Of a DNA stretch of 64,000 nt, positions 22,166-33,640 are shown piece after piece. Position 1 is the stretch's first letter; every line of letters starts with the position of its first letter. The position numbers were made by a program, and so were the translations under genes. A model generated the notes under the pieces. That model saw nothing but the letters and a program-made list of their open reading frames with translations, ran no database searches and was not told the DNA's origin. The DNA comes from Argyresthia goedartella (lineage: Eukaryota > Arthropoda > Insecta > Lepidoptera > Argyresthiidae). The stretch spans positions 2,423,001 through 2,487,000 of the forward strand of contig OX463822.1 in NCBI GenBank assembly GCA_949825045.1. The letters run 5' to 3'.

Positions 22166-23495
22166 ATACGCGGTAGTCAATGTTCCCAAAGCCTCTTCTC
22201 TACAGGAAAGTCATCATTCAGGGCTTAGGATCTTTAAATGTACATAATATAAGCACAAAATAAATAGGTACAGAAGTCAACCACATGTATGTACTTCACT
22301 TTTCATAGCTACGCTCGGCGATCGCTCTATAGACCTGCCTACTATTACAATACAAAAGGTTTACAGAACAGAAAAATACCTACACAATTTTACGATTGTC
22401 AATTTTCACTATCGAAAATCCCTGAAAACTTCTAAACGGACTACCCGAGTTACAAAATTTCTATTGCCCTGTCCGTTTTAGACCTACATCTGTCAAATGA
22501 CACGAAAAACAACACAATATCTACACAAACAAAAAAACATGTTTTCAACTTACGTAACTAAGGTGGCGTGAATTTACCAAACAAAAAATTTGTTAATACT
22601 TATTTTATTATACTGATTGAAAAATAGGCAACTGTTATTTATTTAAACCGTCCACTGAACAGTTATAATAACTTTTTTCCGTTGCTCCATTGTTGCATTA
22701 TTTGCATTAACAGAGGCGACTGTCAAGCGGATGGCACTCACGCTCGCACTGGTTTGAACTGCTCTGAGATATCGTGTCCGTGAGCAGTATCTATGTGTGC
22801 GTTGCTCGAGCGCGCTTGTATGTAGATTGATTTCTGCTCCTATTTATTTTGTGATATAAGGGTGTATTGTGGTACTCTCCGGTACATTGAGGTAGTGACG
22901 AGCAAAATGTTAGTTTACTGAACCCCTCTGACCTAGTTCCTTTAGACCCTTTGACTGACACTGGCTGCTGTTTGCTTTGGTAATGAAAACCGCTTTCCAT
23001 GAGTATACACGCGCCCCATGAACGAAGTTGAGCCGACTGCAGTACAGTACTACAAGTTCAAAAGAAACACCATAGTGGAGTGCTGCAGGCGGGGTGATAT
23101 TACTTGCTATAATGACCCGGGAGCTCATCCTGTCAATGAAACTGAAATAACAGCGCCAGCATGCCATTGATGTGCATTTGGCCACTAGTTTCACAATCAA
23201 TCTCTTGGCATTATGGCGACCGATTCAGTGCAGTTCACGCTATTTGCCTCACATTCACACACGCACACACACGCACATTATTTTCACAGGGAGATCAAAA
23301 GGCTATCGCAATTTAATATTCATAGGCTAGATTCACTGGGCCCTTCACTAATCTCCGTGGCTCACAGTAAAATCGAATATCGATACTGTAAACACAAGGG
23401 GTTATTTTTATACCACACGAGCTGATGCCCGCTCGATATGTGGGGAACCGGACATAGCAGGGAGGTCTGACTCCTGGGCATGGGTAATGATAACA
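22166..23495. other. Unassigned sequence
   Basis: No recognised repeat. A minus-strand frame at 22910-23200 (96 codons) has ordinary composition but no motif known to me. A (CA)n-like patch lies at 23254-23279. This is one of the better candidates for single-copy host DNA. Confidence 0.35.
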
Positions 23496-23496
23496 G

Positions 23497-23690
23497 ATCG
23501 TCCTCTGTGGCGAGAGGTCAGGTTTCGATCCTCGGCTGGGGATACAGAAAAAAAAATCCCAGGCCTTGGATGTTTATATGTGTGTGACCTCGCTGTTTCT
23601 GGTTCCCACGACACTGGGTATCCTAGCGTGAGGCCAGGAGCAATGTATTTGCGTGCCTGTATATAAATGTGAATAAATGTTTACGGTAAA
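23497..23690 (+). mobile_element. SINE family A, A-box deleted
   Basis: CCTCTGTGGC is joined directly to GAGAGGTCAGGTTTCGATCC, so the segment between the A box and the tRNA anticodon region seen at 12297 is missing. The body is intact (GTGTGACCTCGCTG, GGTTCCCACGACACTGGGTA). A copy without an A box should be transcriptionally dead. Confidence 0.8.
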
Positions 23691-24000
23691 TTGAGTGACA
23701 GGACAGCTATGGTCTGTTATTTATTTCGACGGACTATAGTGGGTACACGTTAGTGTCACTGACCGCTACTGCTAGTGCGCACCGAATCCTACATGGTTAC
23801 CATGGTATAGTTTCGAACGTTTTCAATTCTTACACTTTATTTCACAAAAGCAGTAAAAAAAATAAAAAACAAGAGATTTCTTCCAGTAAATGGGCGGGAT
23901 AAAAAGAAACTACAGATAGACCTACGTGCATAACATTAAATATTTTTATAAAAATAAGAAACCACTTACCGGTATCGATATATAAATCATACTACATACA
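23691..24000. other. Unassigned sequence
   Basis: Nothing recognised between the two SINEs. Confidence 0.4.
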
Positions 24001-24190
24001 TCTGTGGCGCAGAGGTTGTGGCTCTGCCTACCATGCGAGAAGTCCCGGGTTCGATCCCCGGCTGGGGTTAAAAAAAAACCCGAGCTCTTGGATGTTTATA
24101 TGTGTGTGACGTCGCTGTTTCTGGTTCCCACAACCTAGTGTGGGGCCAGAAGCAATGTATGTGCATGCATGTAAATGTTCATGTTTATGT
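24001..24190 (+). mobile_element. SINE family A copy
   Basis: Head TCTGTGGCGCAGAGGTTGTG with A-box-like region, B box GGTTCGATCC (24049-24058), then the standard body. A short deletion has removed CGACACAGGGTATC between CCCACAA and CCTAGTGTGG. Confidence 0.82.
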
Positions 24191-24344
24191 TTACATAACA
24201 ATATGTATGTAAATAAGTAACATATACAGAAATAGATACCCAGACATATAAATTCATAATCACGATCTTACAGTGGTAGACACGTAGGTGTCGATGACAG
24301 CTTTGCAACCGGATAAAGAAGCACTATCTCTCCCTTTCCTTTTA

Positions 24345-26597
24345 GGTACTCACGCCCGTTGAAGTGCGCTATTAAAGAAAAATTCAAATACTTAAGAAAA
24401 TATAATAAATATAAAAATAAATCAGACTTAGTTACCTTCACTGTACTACGTGATAGAGTGCGAAGACTGGAGCAACAATGTTTTGATTCGTATATTAGTA
24501 GTGTCGAAAACAACATATGTAAAAATCCTAAGCACTTTTGGTCATTCATAAAATCGCGGTCTGGCTCCCATGGCATACCTAGCAGCCTAAGTTACGATGG
24601 TAATTTGGTTAACACTGGGACGGACATATGTAAGGCTTTTTCAGAATATTTTCTATCATCCTTCTCAGCGTCCAACACTAAAACCCTAGATCCTATCACT
24701 GGCGATGATGTTAATTCTACAGCATTTTTGTCACACATTGAAGTGACCCCTGTCCTAGTTAAAAATCTTCTATTTAAACTTGATCCCTCTAAATCAGCTG
24801 GCCCGGATGATCTACCTGCTCATTTTTTAATCAATTGTGCTGAAAGTTTGGCGATTCCCATTTCATTATTACTTAGAAGATCATTCTCCGAGTGTATTGT
24901 TCCGCCTTTATGGAAATCTGCTTTTATCAAGCGAGAACATAAAAAGGACCAAAAACAGACATCAAAAATTATCGGCCAATTTCTAAATTATGTATATTAT
25001 CGAAAGTCATGGAAAAAATTGTGTACAATCAAGTGTACTGCGCTTTAAAGAATTCTATTAGTCCCAACCAACACGGTTTTGTACAGCGCCGATCCACTGT
25101 ATCTAATCTCGTTCTCCTGAATGAGTATGTCACTGAAGTGATGGACGCTGGCTTTCAGGTTGATGTAATTTATACTGATTATAGTAAGGCCTTCGATCGA
25201 ATTGACCATGGCATCTTATTAACCAAGTTACATGGCATTGGAATCAGTGGTGATTTGCTCAGATGGTTTTCTTCCTACATTGACAATAGATCTCAGGCTG
25301 TTGTAGTAAATAACTATATCTCGGGATGGGTGACTATTCCAAGTGGTGTCCCCTAAGGTTCTTTGCTTGGGCCATTGCTTTTCAATATTTTTATTAACGA
25401 TATTAGTAAATGTTTTATACATTCTAAACTACTTTGTTTTGCTGACGATATGAAGGTTTATATGAAGGTAAAGTCGAGCAGTGACTCACTTTTAATACAG
25501 TCAGACCTCGAGCGACTTGATGAGTATTGTCAGAATAACAAATTAGATTTGAATCCGTTGAAATGCTTTTTCCTGACATTCTCTAGAAAACGAAATTTAA
25601 TTCCAACTACCTACAAACTTAAAGGTCAACCTCTGAACAAAGTCCAATTATTACAGTTGGGGGTAATACACGACTCCAAACTTTTATTTGACACCCACAT
25701 AGATACTATTGTCCGCGGTGCTCTGAAAACATTAGGTTTTATAATGCGGAGTTCCGCTCATTTTACTCAAGCCAAAACACTTAAAATTTTGTTTTGCTCC
25801 TTGGTTCGGAGCAAACTTGAATATGCGTCCCAAATTTGGAATCCTTGCTACAATGTTTATATAGATAGAATTGAACGTGTTCAGATTTTTTTTATTAAAT
25901 ACTTGTGTTATAAATCTAAATATCCTTATAATTCATCAAATTACCTTAATATTTGCAAGAAGCATCATCTGATCCCATTATATAGGCGCCGAGAAATAGC
26001 CGACGCTACTTTCTTGCTAAAAATCACAACCGGCGGCATTGACTGTCCAGAACTGCTCCAAGAACTGTCATTTGTTATCCCTTCTCGGTCCAAAAGGCAC
26101 TTCCCCCCTATCTCTTTAAGGCGAATATCATCCAACTACAGACGAAATAGTTTCCTTAACCGTGCTAGTCGAAACTTGAACAATGCGACGAAAGAGCTTG
26201 AGATTGATATATTTAATTGTGTAGTTCCATCTGTGAGGCGAAATTTAAGTAGTGTATTTTTTGATTGAGCGATTTGTTTACCATATGTTTACCATGTTTA
26301 TGTAGTGTTATTGTAGTGTAATGTATTAGGTATTTAGGTTGTTTGTTTATTTCGGCTTTGTAAGATAAATTATATGCTCGTAGTTTTTATATACCTACAT
26401 CTGCTGTGTGTGCGCGCCGTTATTTGAATGTGCGTATCACTGATCTATTTTTTGTGCGATATCTATTTGTGAGTTCCTGTAATTGGCTTCATATTTCTAT
26501 TTAAATTTTCTTCATGTGATGTATTAGCTGTTGGTTCTCCTAGAATAAATAAATAAATAAATAAATAAATAAATCAATCAATAAATAAATAAAACTA
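24345..26597 (+). mobile_element. 5'-truncated LINE with (AATA)n tail (LINE-J2)
   Basis: This 2.2-kb element retains the second half of ORF2, a 3' UTR of about 270 bp and an (AATA)n tail at 26545-26595. It lacks the endonuclease. The 5' break is estimated near 24345. Confidence 0.85.
24359..26268 (+). pseudogene. LINE-J2 reverse transcriptase, one frameshift and one stop
   Basis: The enzyme primes reverse transcription of element RNA at nicked target DNA. Visible RT blocks are LDPSKSAGPDDLPAHFL, NYRPIS and LSKVMEKIVYNQ, then QHGFVQRRSTVSNLVLL, YTDYSKAFDRIDHGIL (first catalytic Asp), GVP then stop then GSLLGPLLFNIFINDI, LCFADDMKVY (catalytic FADD) and the thumb LGVIHDSKL. A single frame change occurs between FIK (about 24932) and GPKTD (about 24948). 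TAA at 25354-25356 stands where the conserved GVPQGS block has Gln, one base from CAA. The C-terminal RLERVQ-like linker is present to 26268. The pattern is Jockey/CR1 group, and the exact clade is unresolved. Confidence 0.88.
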
Positions 26598-26758
26598 TAT
26601 TGGTACGTATTAGTGTATTATATGTTTCATACATATAATATATAATATATTGAGACTTAATAAACGTCATAACATAATCTATACTCTTGTATTTTCAAAA
26701 TTTTAGAAACAGTTTTTACCTATTATAGATTATAAACTAAAACTAAACTATAACTGCA
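26598..26758. other. AT-rich spacer
   Basis: Between two LINE relics. Contains ATATAATATATAATATATTG. No other feature. Confidence 0.4.
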
Positions 26759-27106
26759 CTAAACTAAATTAAAAATTTCCCTGAGTTCACTGCCCGGCGG
26801 GAGGGTGCCCAAGACGCTGGCACTGTTACCTCGCTGTATCGCAATACTGATGCGTTGAGCGAGGTAGGCGCCAGCTCTGCGGTCCCCTGACGCTTCGACG
26901 AGCCTCTTAGAGATGTCTTTGAGTACTCTTCGAGCGTCAGGGCCCCACGGCCCAAGGGTCTCAAAGCCGAACGGCATAAACAAATAGTCGTCGCCGAGTG
27001 CGGCGTATTTGCGGGTTTTGAGACACTCTGCTGCTGCCGCCGCAGCGCCGGCTGTGGCTGAGGTTGCCGAAAGGTGACACGGTGCCAGCGTATCTACGCA
27101 GGTCAA
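26759..27106 (-). pseudogene. Retroelement ORF C-terminal module
   Basis: The frame reads ECLKTRKYAALGDDYLFMPF, then GFETLGPWGPDARRVLKDIS, then KRLVEASGDRRAGAYLAQRI and SIAIQRGNSASVLGTLPPG. I recall the GPWGP.A...L..IS.RL....GD.RAG.YL.QRIS.AIQRGNA motif as the C-terminal end of reverse-transcriptase-like proteins in many invertebrate genomes, in a region that follows the RT. I cannot assign the clade. The preceding Ala/Cys stretch is consistent with the linker. No upstream RT remains. A 12-bp inverted repeat (AGTTTCAATATA, spacer TT, TATATTGAAACT, 27106-27131) marks the break. Confidence 0.6.
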
Positions 27107-27264
27107 GTTTCAATATATTTATATTGAAACTTTGTATTTAAGTAAGGCTAAATGTATGCAGTCTATTTTTAGTAATTACAGTTATCATGTTTTGTTAGCA
27201 GAATACATTACTCGTAGTACTAATAGAGTTTTATTGTACGCGGAGCTCGTCCCCGGCTCAACCA

Positions 27265-27385
27265 TCCCCTTTTCTACCCATCATGGTTTGCTGGAAGAAA
27301 TCTCTTTTAAGAGATGAGCTCGCCTTGCACATGTTTTTTCCTATAATAAGTTATCTGCACGTCTACGTTGTGTAGTAACAGAGAA
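27265..27385 (+). repeat. LINE-K 3' UTR fragment
   Basis: TGGTTTGCTGGAAGAAATCTC, then AAGAGATGAGCTCGCCTTG (27308-27326), the diagnostic core of the family 3' UTR. Coding sequence is absent. Confidence 0.65.
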
Positions 27386-28178
27386 ATTACGAATTTCAAA
27401 AGTCAGAGTGATACCCGATTCAACAAAATTGCTTGGATAGGATCGTTACATAGTGATATGCTTGTTAAAAACCTTTGTCACGAGTATGCGAAGCGCATAA
27501 TTTGGCTGGAAGGCAGTTAACTAAATCGTTTAAGTAAAGCTCAATCTCCAAACTAATTTAGACCTAAACTTGTATTGCGGGAGCGGTTGTTCCCGAGGCG
27601 AGGTGCAGTTTAAGTTTTGGTAAATGAGAGGGGAATTTACTCGAGCTCGGCTTAAAAACACCACATTTTGTAGAATTCTGAAGGTTTAGAAAGTAACGAA
27701 TCACACTACAGTTCATGTAGCCCGTTAATGTCTCCACCAAGTTCATGTAGCCGGTCAATGACCCCACCAAGGGGCACAGGCCGTATTCTACAACGCTGGC
27801 TCAGTGCGGATTGTTGTTGGAGTAGTGGCCAACACGACTGTCAGAAGTTTTCATGCAGCCCTTTTAGGGCCTTTGACTCAGCTTTACTATTACTAGTAAC
27901 AGGTAGAGTTTTTAGCCGGGACCTACAGCTTAAAGTTATAGCTTAAAAAATCCGACAGCTCTTGTTAGGTAGTTGTTGTTGCTGGCCATATGATTTCAAA
28001 CTAATTTTTTATTAGTTTAGCTGTTACGACTCTGGAATCGCCTAGATACCTCTAGCAGTGAAGGAAACCTAGGATATATACATATTATAGCCGTACCTTC
28101 TCCCAGACGGCATGGTAGAGGCACTGATTCGCTGTTAGCCAGAAAAAGAAAACTCAAGATTGTGCATGACAGGAGGCT
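27386..28178. other. Mostly unassigned; dispersed fragment and SINE-C trace
   Basis: 27793-27875 matches 11766-11850 (ACGCTGGCTCAGTG). 28090-28175 contains eroded SINE-C-like phrases (GGCATGGTAGAGGCAC, ATGACAGGAGGCT). The rest is unrecognised. Confidence 0.4.
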
Positions 28179-28215
28179 GGTGGTGATGGGGTAGCCTGGC
28201 TACCCCATCACCACC
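28179..28215. repeat. Perfect 37-bp palindrome
   Basis: Arms GGTGGTGATGGGGTAGCC at 28179-28196 and its exact complement at 28198-28215 surround a single T. It is too short a loop for a natural RNA hairpin gene and may arise from a template-switch event. Confidence 0.85.
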
Positions 28216-28654
28216 GCTAGATTTCCTAGGACACTTTGGTTATACCTCTAAGTTGTACTGATAAGAGCTCTCAACACAGCCCTAATATATTTTCGATCCG
28301 ATGCAGTTCAAAGACCGTTGTACGTTGTAGGAGGTACTCTTGTATAATGATGATGGAAATGATTAAAATAGCAATAATTATTAAATAGCATAAATTAATA
28401 GCATTCGGTGGCATTCGTATAAAACTTGATAAATTTGATCGTTAGTTGGGACAAGTAACACCTCGCGGCTTGATAGCTTAATGAATACTGAATGCTCTAT
28501 GATTATGTAGAATTAAGGTTAAGGAAAAAGTGACACGTAAGGACCGTACAACCGTGTTTTTACTCTTGTATACAGGCTGTTAAAAAATGTATAGTCATAT
28601 TTTAGGGGTTTGTTGTTCAGAATGAAGTCCCTGACAACCCCTTGAAATATTCAC

Positions 28655-28770
28655 AAATACTCATATTCATATTCTTTTTTGCTCAGAAATATTCTTTATT
28701 GCTACAAGCAAAACTAGGCAGGACAGGAAATGTTGTGCACCAGGAGAGTCCTAGTGCGCAATAAAACTGT
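28655..28770 (-). repeat. LINE-K 3' UTR fragment
   Basis: CAAAACTAGGCAGGACAGGA, then TTGTGCACCAGGAGAGTCCT and AGTGCGCAATAAAACTGTA match the 19600-19655 stretch of the LINE-K copy. It lies directly beside the RTE relic, as LINE-K does at 19487-19957. Confidence 0.65.
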
Positions 28771-28774
28771 ATCA

Positions 28775-29455
28775 TCATATTCAGCCCACTGCTGGGAATA
28801 GGCCTGTTCTCTAAAGCGCCAATCTCCCCGGGCCTGTGCCGATCGCACCCAGTGGGATCCCGACGATTTGATGATATCGTCGGACCATCGGGCTGGTGGT
28901 CTGCCCACTGATCTTGTCGCTCCCCGTGGCCACCACTCTGTGACTGCTTTGGTCCACCGTCCGTCTTCCTGTCTTACCAAGTGTCCCGCCCATCTCCACT
29001 TCAATCTCGTCATCCGTTCGCCTACATCTACGACCGCCCTTTTCCGTCGAATTTTGACGTTTGGCACACGGTCAACGAGATAGATACTCAACATGGAACG
29101 CCCCATCGCTCTTTTATGCTTCTTTTATAGTATGCACATTATGCTTTGTGAGCGTCCATATTTCAGCTCCATAGGTGAGGATGGGCAAGACTCATTGGTC
29201 ATACAACTTGGTCATCAGGCATTGTGGGAGTGAGGATTTGAATACATCACTTAGTTTCCCGATTGCAGCCCGCCCTAATCCGACACGTCTTTTAATCTCC
29301 CTCACCTGTGCATCTCGGTCAAATAATAAACGATGTCCAAATTAGAAGTAATCGCTGACCACCTGTACGGTGTCATTGCCGATAACTAGAGCCGGCACAT
29401 TTGGTGGGAGACCTGTCTGGGTGTCTTGGACATGTTCATCCTGAGACCGACTTTT
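28775..29455 (-). pseudogene. RTE-type LINE ORF2, C-terminal part
   Basis: Reading on minus: VGLRMNMSKT near 29440, VPALVIGNDTVQVV, REIKRRVGLGRAAIGKLSDV, then stop and VLPILTYGAEIWTLTKHNVHT near 29200-29150, then a frame-shifted stretch, MGRSMLSIYLVDRV (29106), MTRLKWRWAGHLVRQEDGRW, WWPRGATRSVGRPPARWSDDI, IKSSGSHWVRSAQARGDWRF and REQAYSQQWAEYDD. This is the back half of an RTE-family reverse transcriptase, with at least one stop and one or more frameshifts. The region before the GLRMN segment, including the catalytic box, is lost. Confidence 0.87.
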
Positions 29456-30106
29456 GGATATACTAAATAAAATACAATAGCACAAAAATAAACGATTTAA
29501 CGCCGTTGACTTCTACCTTTTGAATTCTATTGCTTAAATATGTTCTTAGTAGCTTGATAGCGTGGATCTACGCTTGATTTCTAACTCTGTTATGATTTCA
29601 TTTCATTAATAGCGTTTGTTTGGAAGACCCCGTCTGCATGGGAGGCAGATCCTCGAACTGCGACGCCACAGCGGTTGTCGCATTTGCATTTCATCAGACA
29701 TAGTCCACATCTCATCTTTGACGCTAATGTTATTACTACGAATATCGATCCTCATTTTCCACCCTAACGCCGCTGCCAAAGGACTAGATTCTACTGGGTG
29801 GAACAAAATGCTGGTATAACGAAAATGCAAGACAATTTCTGTTTGAGACAAAAGCCTTTGATGATGTCAGTCTGCGATATTTTTTTCGCTCCACTCCATT
29901 TGGTTGGTTTAATTTTCTCATACTTTGTCGTGGCCGCAAATGAGTTGTGAAACTATCTTCGGAGTTTATTATGTTAAGGTGTTTTTGTAACATTATATAG
30001 CTGTAGATTTTTATTTATACTTTGTGGGCGTAAATTTAAATACTATGGAAAGACAAGGAAGATAATACTTTATGTTAATACCGTAAATATAGTTTTATTA
30101 ATAAAC
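29456..30106. other. Unassigned sequence
   Basis: No recognised element. Weak open frames overlap near 29606-29993. Confidence 0.35.
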
Positions 30107-30472
30107 CGACTTCAAAAAACCGATCAACTACGGGTCGAACTCGCGCACGAAGGGTTCCGTACCACCGTACAATGGTAGGGATGGTGTGGAGTGAATAGTT
30201 TGGATTTTACATAGCAAAATATTATTTACAAAGTTATTGGTGCGGCTACATAAGTTTGTATGTGGTTTACAGATAAATCAATTAATTTATTCGGTTTTTT
30301 AGTATTTGCTGTTATAGCGGCGACAGAAATACATCATTTATGAAAATTTCAACTGTCTAACTATCACGGTTCATGAGATACAGCCTGGTGACAGACGGAC
30401 GGACGGACAGCGGAGTCTTAGTAATAGGGTCCCGTTTTACCCTTTGGGTATGGAACCCTTAAAAGGAGGGTC
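30107..30472 (-). repeat. AGGGTTCC-type repeat, full-length copy
   Basis: On minus: AAGGGTTCCATACCC, GTCCGTCCGTCCGTCTGTC, ATGAACCGTGATAG, then a central segment with ACAAAGTTATT-like DNA shared with repeat D, and the far end GGTACGGAACCCTTCGTGCG, CGAGTTCGACCCG and GTTTTTTGAAGTCGGTTTATT. It corresponds over its whole length to 54665-55065. Confidence 0.75.
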
Positions 30473-30509
30473 TCTATTCTATGCGTATTATATAACGATC
30501 GAACGATAA

Positions 30510-30960
30510 GACATAAGACATAATGTATTGGTAATATACATTAAATGTCAAACAAAATTCATAAAATTAATAAAATGTATAAAATTTAATTATATTAAGG
30601 GAACATTTGTCACATCACACACACACACACATATTAAGACATTGTAGTGCCCTTACAGGGTTCATTGTTGGATATAATTTTGTTAAAGTATACCACAATG
30701 ACGCAATAAATATATGAGTATGAGTATGAGTATCATTAATAAGGATTTTGTCTTTACTCTTAAGAGTATAATGTAATATTATTGGTACTAATAAAAGAAC
30801 ATGTACTTATTTACGTCGTACCTTAAAATTTATGAATTCTTCATAGCAGTAGAAGGACTTCTTGACAAGCCACTTTTTAAATTTAATTTAAAAGTTTAGG
30901 AAGCTCGGTGCATTAGTAATGTCGTCCAGTAGCAAATTGTGCACCTTCGGACCCATCACC
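30510..30960 (-). pseudogene. LINE 3' end, copy 2 (LINE-M)
   Basis: Minus-strand codons read KVHNLLLDDITNAPSFLNF, stop, IKFKKWLVKKSFYCYEEFIN. This is the end of a non-LTR ORF2, with one stop. The 3' UTR matches 15870-16205. A small CA-repeat insertion lies at 30612-30630. The copy ends near a TATTACCAATAC stretch at about 30515. Confidence 0.65.
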
Positions 30961-30970
30961 TGTATAGTTT

Positions 30971-31021
30971 TATAACAATCATAGGAGAAATATTATGTTA
31001 TATTTCTCCTATGATTGTTAT
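30971..31021. repeat. Perfect hairpin, 22-bp arms
   Basis: ATAACAATCATAGGAGAAATAT-type arm (30972-30993) and exact complement (31000-31021) around a 6-nt loop. It directly follows the LINE-M relic. Confidence 0.8.
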
Positions 31022-31794
31022 TCGCAGGCGCATCACCTTAACATTGTAATCATCGCCTTTGTCACGCGAACTCAGTCAAGTCGAAACGAAATGGTTACAC
31101 ATACTTATTTACTTATGTAAATATGTACTCACGCAAAACATTACTACATTCTGCCGGGTAAAAACAGTACACCTACACACTAGTAGGCAATATGAGCAGT
31201 CACGAATAAACGGCTTAATTTGATGCGGCCCACTTTACCGTATGATGGAGATAAAAGCCAGACCGGGGCGCTGTTCCACTTCATTATGTTAGGCCCTTCT
31301 CGTTTGTAAATACCTACTTATCTGTGGATCCTTGTATGCGAAGTACGAGGATTGATATGGTCTCCACGTGCTTTCTAGCTTATTCTTGTCGTGCCCTTCC
31401 ACTCCTGGAGATTGGCGGTAGGTGAGCTCTCCATACTCCATGTTCTGATGATGATGGCTACTTAACATAAACAATTTGCGATGCTTAATAAATATACGTA
31501 TTTTATTTTATTTAATGTAACTCTAGCCTATTTTTAGAAATATATTTGAATATTTCGAGTAGTAGGTGTCTAAGGAGATTTAACATAGCTTATTTACGTG
31601 ATAATTTGTAGTCCAAATAAAATTTGGTGAAAAGGCATTCCCGAAAATTGAGTTGTGATCGAGTTAAAATCGCAGTACCACTCCAAGTAAGATTGCACGC
31701 ACGGGGAATCCCACGGCGCGGCGCATCGGATTTTCATCAGTAGTAAGTAATGCCACTACAACAACTGGTGGGAGGTAGCCCAGGGGCGTGAAGA
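31022..31794. other. Unassigned sequence
   Basis: Nothing recognised. Confidence 0.35.
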
Positions 31795-31862
31795 GTGGGG
31801 GAGGGTAAGAGAGGCCTTTGCCCAGCAGTGGGATGATGTAGGCTAATAATAATAATAATAAG
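31795..31862 (+). repeat. RTE LINE 3' end fragment
   Basis: GAGGCCTTTGCCCAGCAGTG reads EAFAQQW, the last conserved residues of the RTE ORF2 seen at 28790, followed by GGCTAATAATAATAATAATA, the family (AAT)n tail. Confidence 0.75.
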
Positions 31863-33129
31863 TAATAGGTAGAAATATATCTTCGCTTTAGCGATGGAGC
31901 ACTACTTCTTGTTCTCACAATTTCGAGTTTTTATATTTTTTTATTAGAAAAAAAATATGTTTAATTAAAGTTTATGTTTTTTTCAACCCTACAAATATAA
32001 AGTACTACTGTCACAAAGCAGCTACGCTTCGGCAACAAAATGAATAAAAAATCGCCATGATTATTATGTCGCAGGGGATGAGGATCATGGATCTTGCTGG
32101 CATATCAGATACTTATATGACATATAAGGACTTCTCGTGGGAGATTATGCAATGAGGAAACACATAATTACAATCGCTTCACAATTTATTATCACTCTTA
32201 CTCTGTCTCTGTTTGCAATTATCTCATAGCTCGCGGCAAATCGGCTGCTTCTGATGTCACTTCGGCCACAGAATACTTAATAGTACTATGTGCAGAAAGA
32301 TCTCCCCGCAAATACACTTAAATAAATAGCTAATCTCGCTGCGCGGCAATAAAGCGCAATCTAGCTCGCACCTGCGCTACGTCCAATAATCGCTAAACAC
32401 CTACAAAATCGGTTGCCCCACCCGTGCGGCTAGATTGCACCGCATCACTAAGCCTGAGAGCTTCTTTTACTCTGACATCACAAGGTTGTCCTGTAAACTC
32501 CTGTCTCGCTTGATCACGGTAGGGTTACCTACGTGCGATTTGTATTTGTGAATTTGATTCCACTCTGTGTAAGAGAGGTGTTATTAGTACTTACTCAGGC
32601 TAGGTAGGTACCTACCTCTTTACTTATGTAATTGTAATTTGTTTTATACTAGGTCTAAAGGTTTTAGGTTAACAAAAAGTTATTCAATTAAAAAGGAATC
32701 GAATTTTATTTGTGTACAATTCCTTTAGACACCCTAAAATGTTATGTTTGTTGCAAACATCACTGAAAAGTTGCTTATGAGGAGCGGCTAGCGCGCGACA
32801 CGACTGCCAGCCAAGCGAGCGGCAACATAACTGAAATCCCGAACGTCGGGTTGGCCGGTCGAACGTAATTAAAATGTTGTGTGAGACCCCCCTGCTTCAC
32901 TGCCTGGAAAGTGATCATCAGAGACTCGGGTCCCACCAAGTTAATTAAAAAAGCAAAAACCACACCCTACTACAAGACGTTTCTCAGAAAATTGGAACGC
33001 GAACACAAAGCAACTATCTAACGAATTATCGGAGTCGTTCGAACTTACCAATACTCTAAACTAGCAACACTTGAGTTGGGCGATCTATGCTATTCGCTTG
33101 ACATAACATAATTCACCAAATTAAAAACT
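31863..33129. other. Unassigned; possible single-copy DNA
   Basis: No repeat match inside this window. The stretch at 32250-32500 has mixed base composition and no visible element. Candidate host intergenic DNA. Confidence 0.35.
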
Positions 33130-33640
33130 TTGAAAAACCGACTTCAAGTTGAAGCCCTATTTCTTCCCTGCCGGTCGTGATGTGAATGTCGTATTTATAC
33201 AAGATAATTCACCATGTTAAAAACAAAAAAAAATAAAAAACTCTGTTTCTTTCTCCTCCGTTGGCATCCGAATGTCGTCAACATATACGAAAACAAGGCT
33301 ACGAAATCCGTCTGACTGACAGTAAGTCCATACGTATGACACGCCATAGAAGGATGACAATAACCTTAAACACCATTGATAAGTCACAGTTAAGCAATAA
33401 TACGCATTTTCCTTTTCCAGTCTTTTTTCTTTATAATATATTTAGATATATCGGTCTAGTAGTTTGGTTTCTAAACTGCTAGACCGATATATATATTTTT
33501 TAAATGGGACTAAACTGGAAGGTCACCCATTCAAAAAAAAATATAATTTTTGAAATCGGTTCATAAATAGTACCAGTTAAGAGGAAACAAACATAAAAAA
33601 TGCAACCGAATTGACCACCCCTCATTTTTAAGACGTTTAA
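33130..33640 (-). repeat. Dispersed repeat with GAAGTCGGTTTTT end
   Basis: On minus it ends CTTGAAGTCGGTTTTTC (33133-33149) and includes ATTTATGAACCGATTTC-type DNA (33555-33575). A counterpart on plus is at 61890-62045 (CCTCCTCCTTTTTGAAGTCC). The copy contains a 51-bp inverted repeat at 33444-33494 (arms AGATATATCGGTCTAGTAGT and complement, one or two mismatches, 7-nt loop). Confidence 0.5.

Noticed and set aside
22910..23200. Host exon on the minus strand
   Set aside because: No splice context, homologous motif or codon evidence beyond being open.
23254..23279. Possible CRISPR-like or clustered repeat near the CA patch
   Set aside because: It is only a simple microsatellite. No spaced repeats exist anywhere in the window.
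30612..30630. Telomere-like repeat
   Set aside because: It is a short CA tract, not TTAGG.
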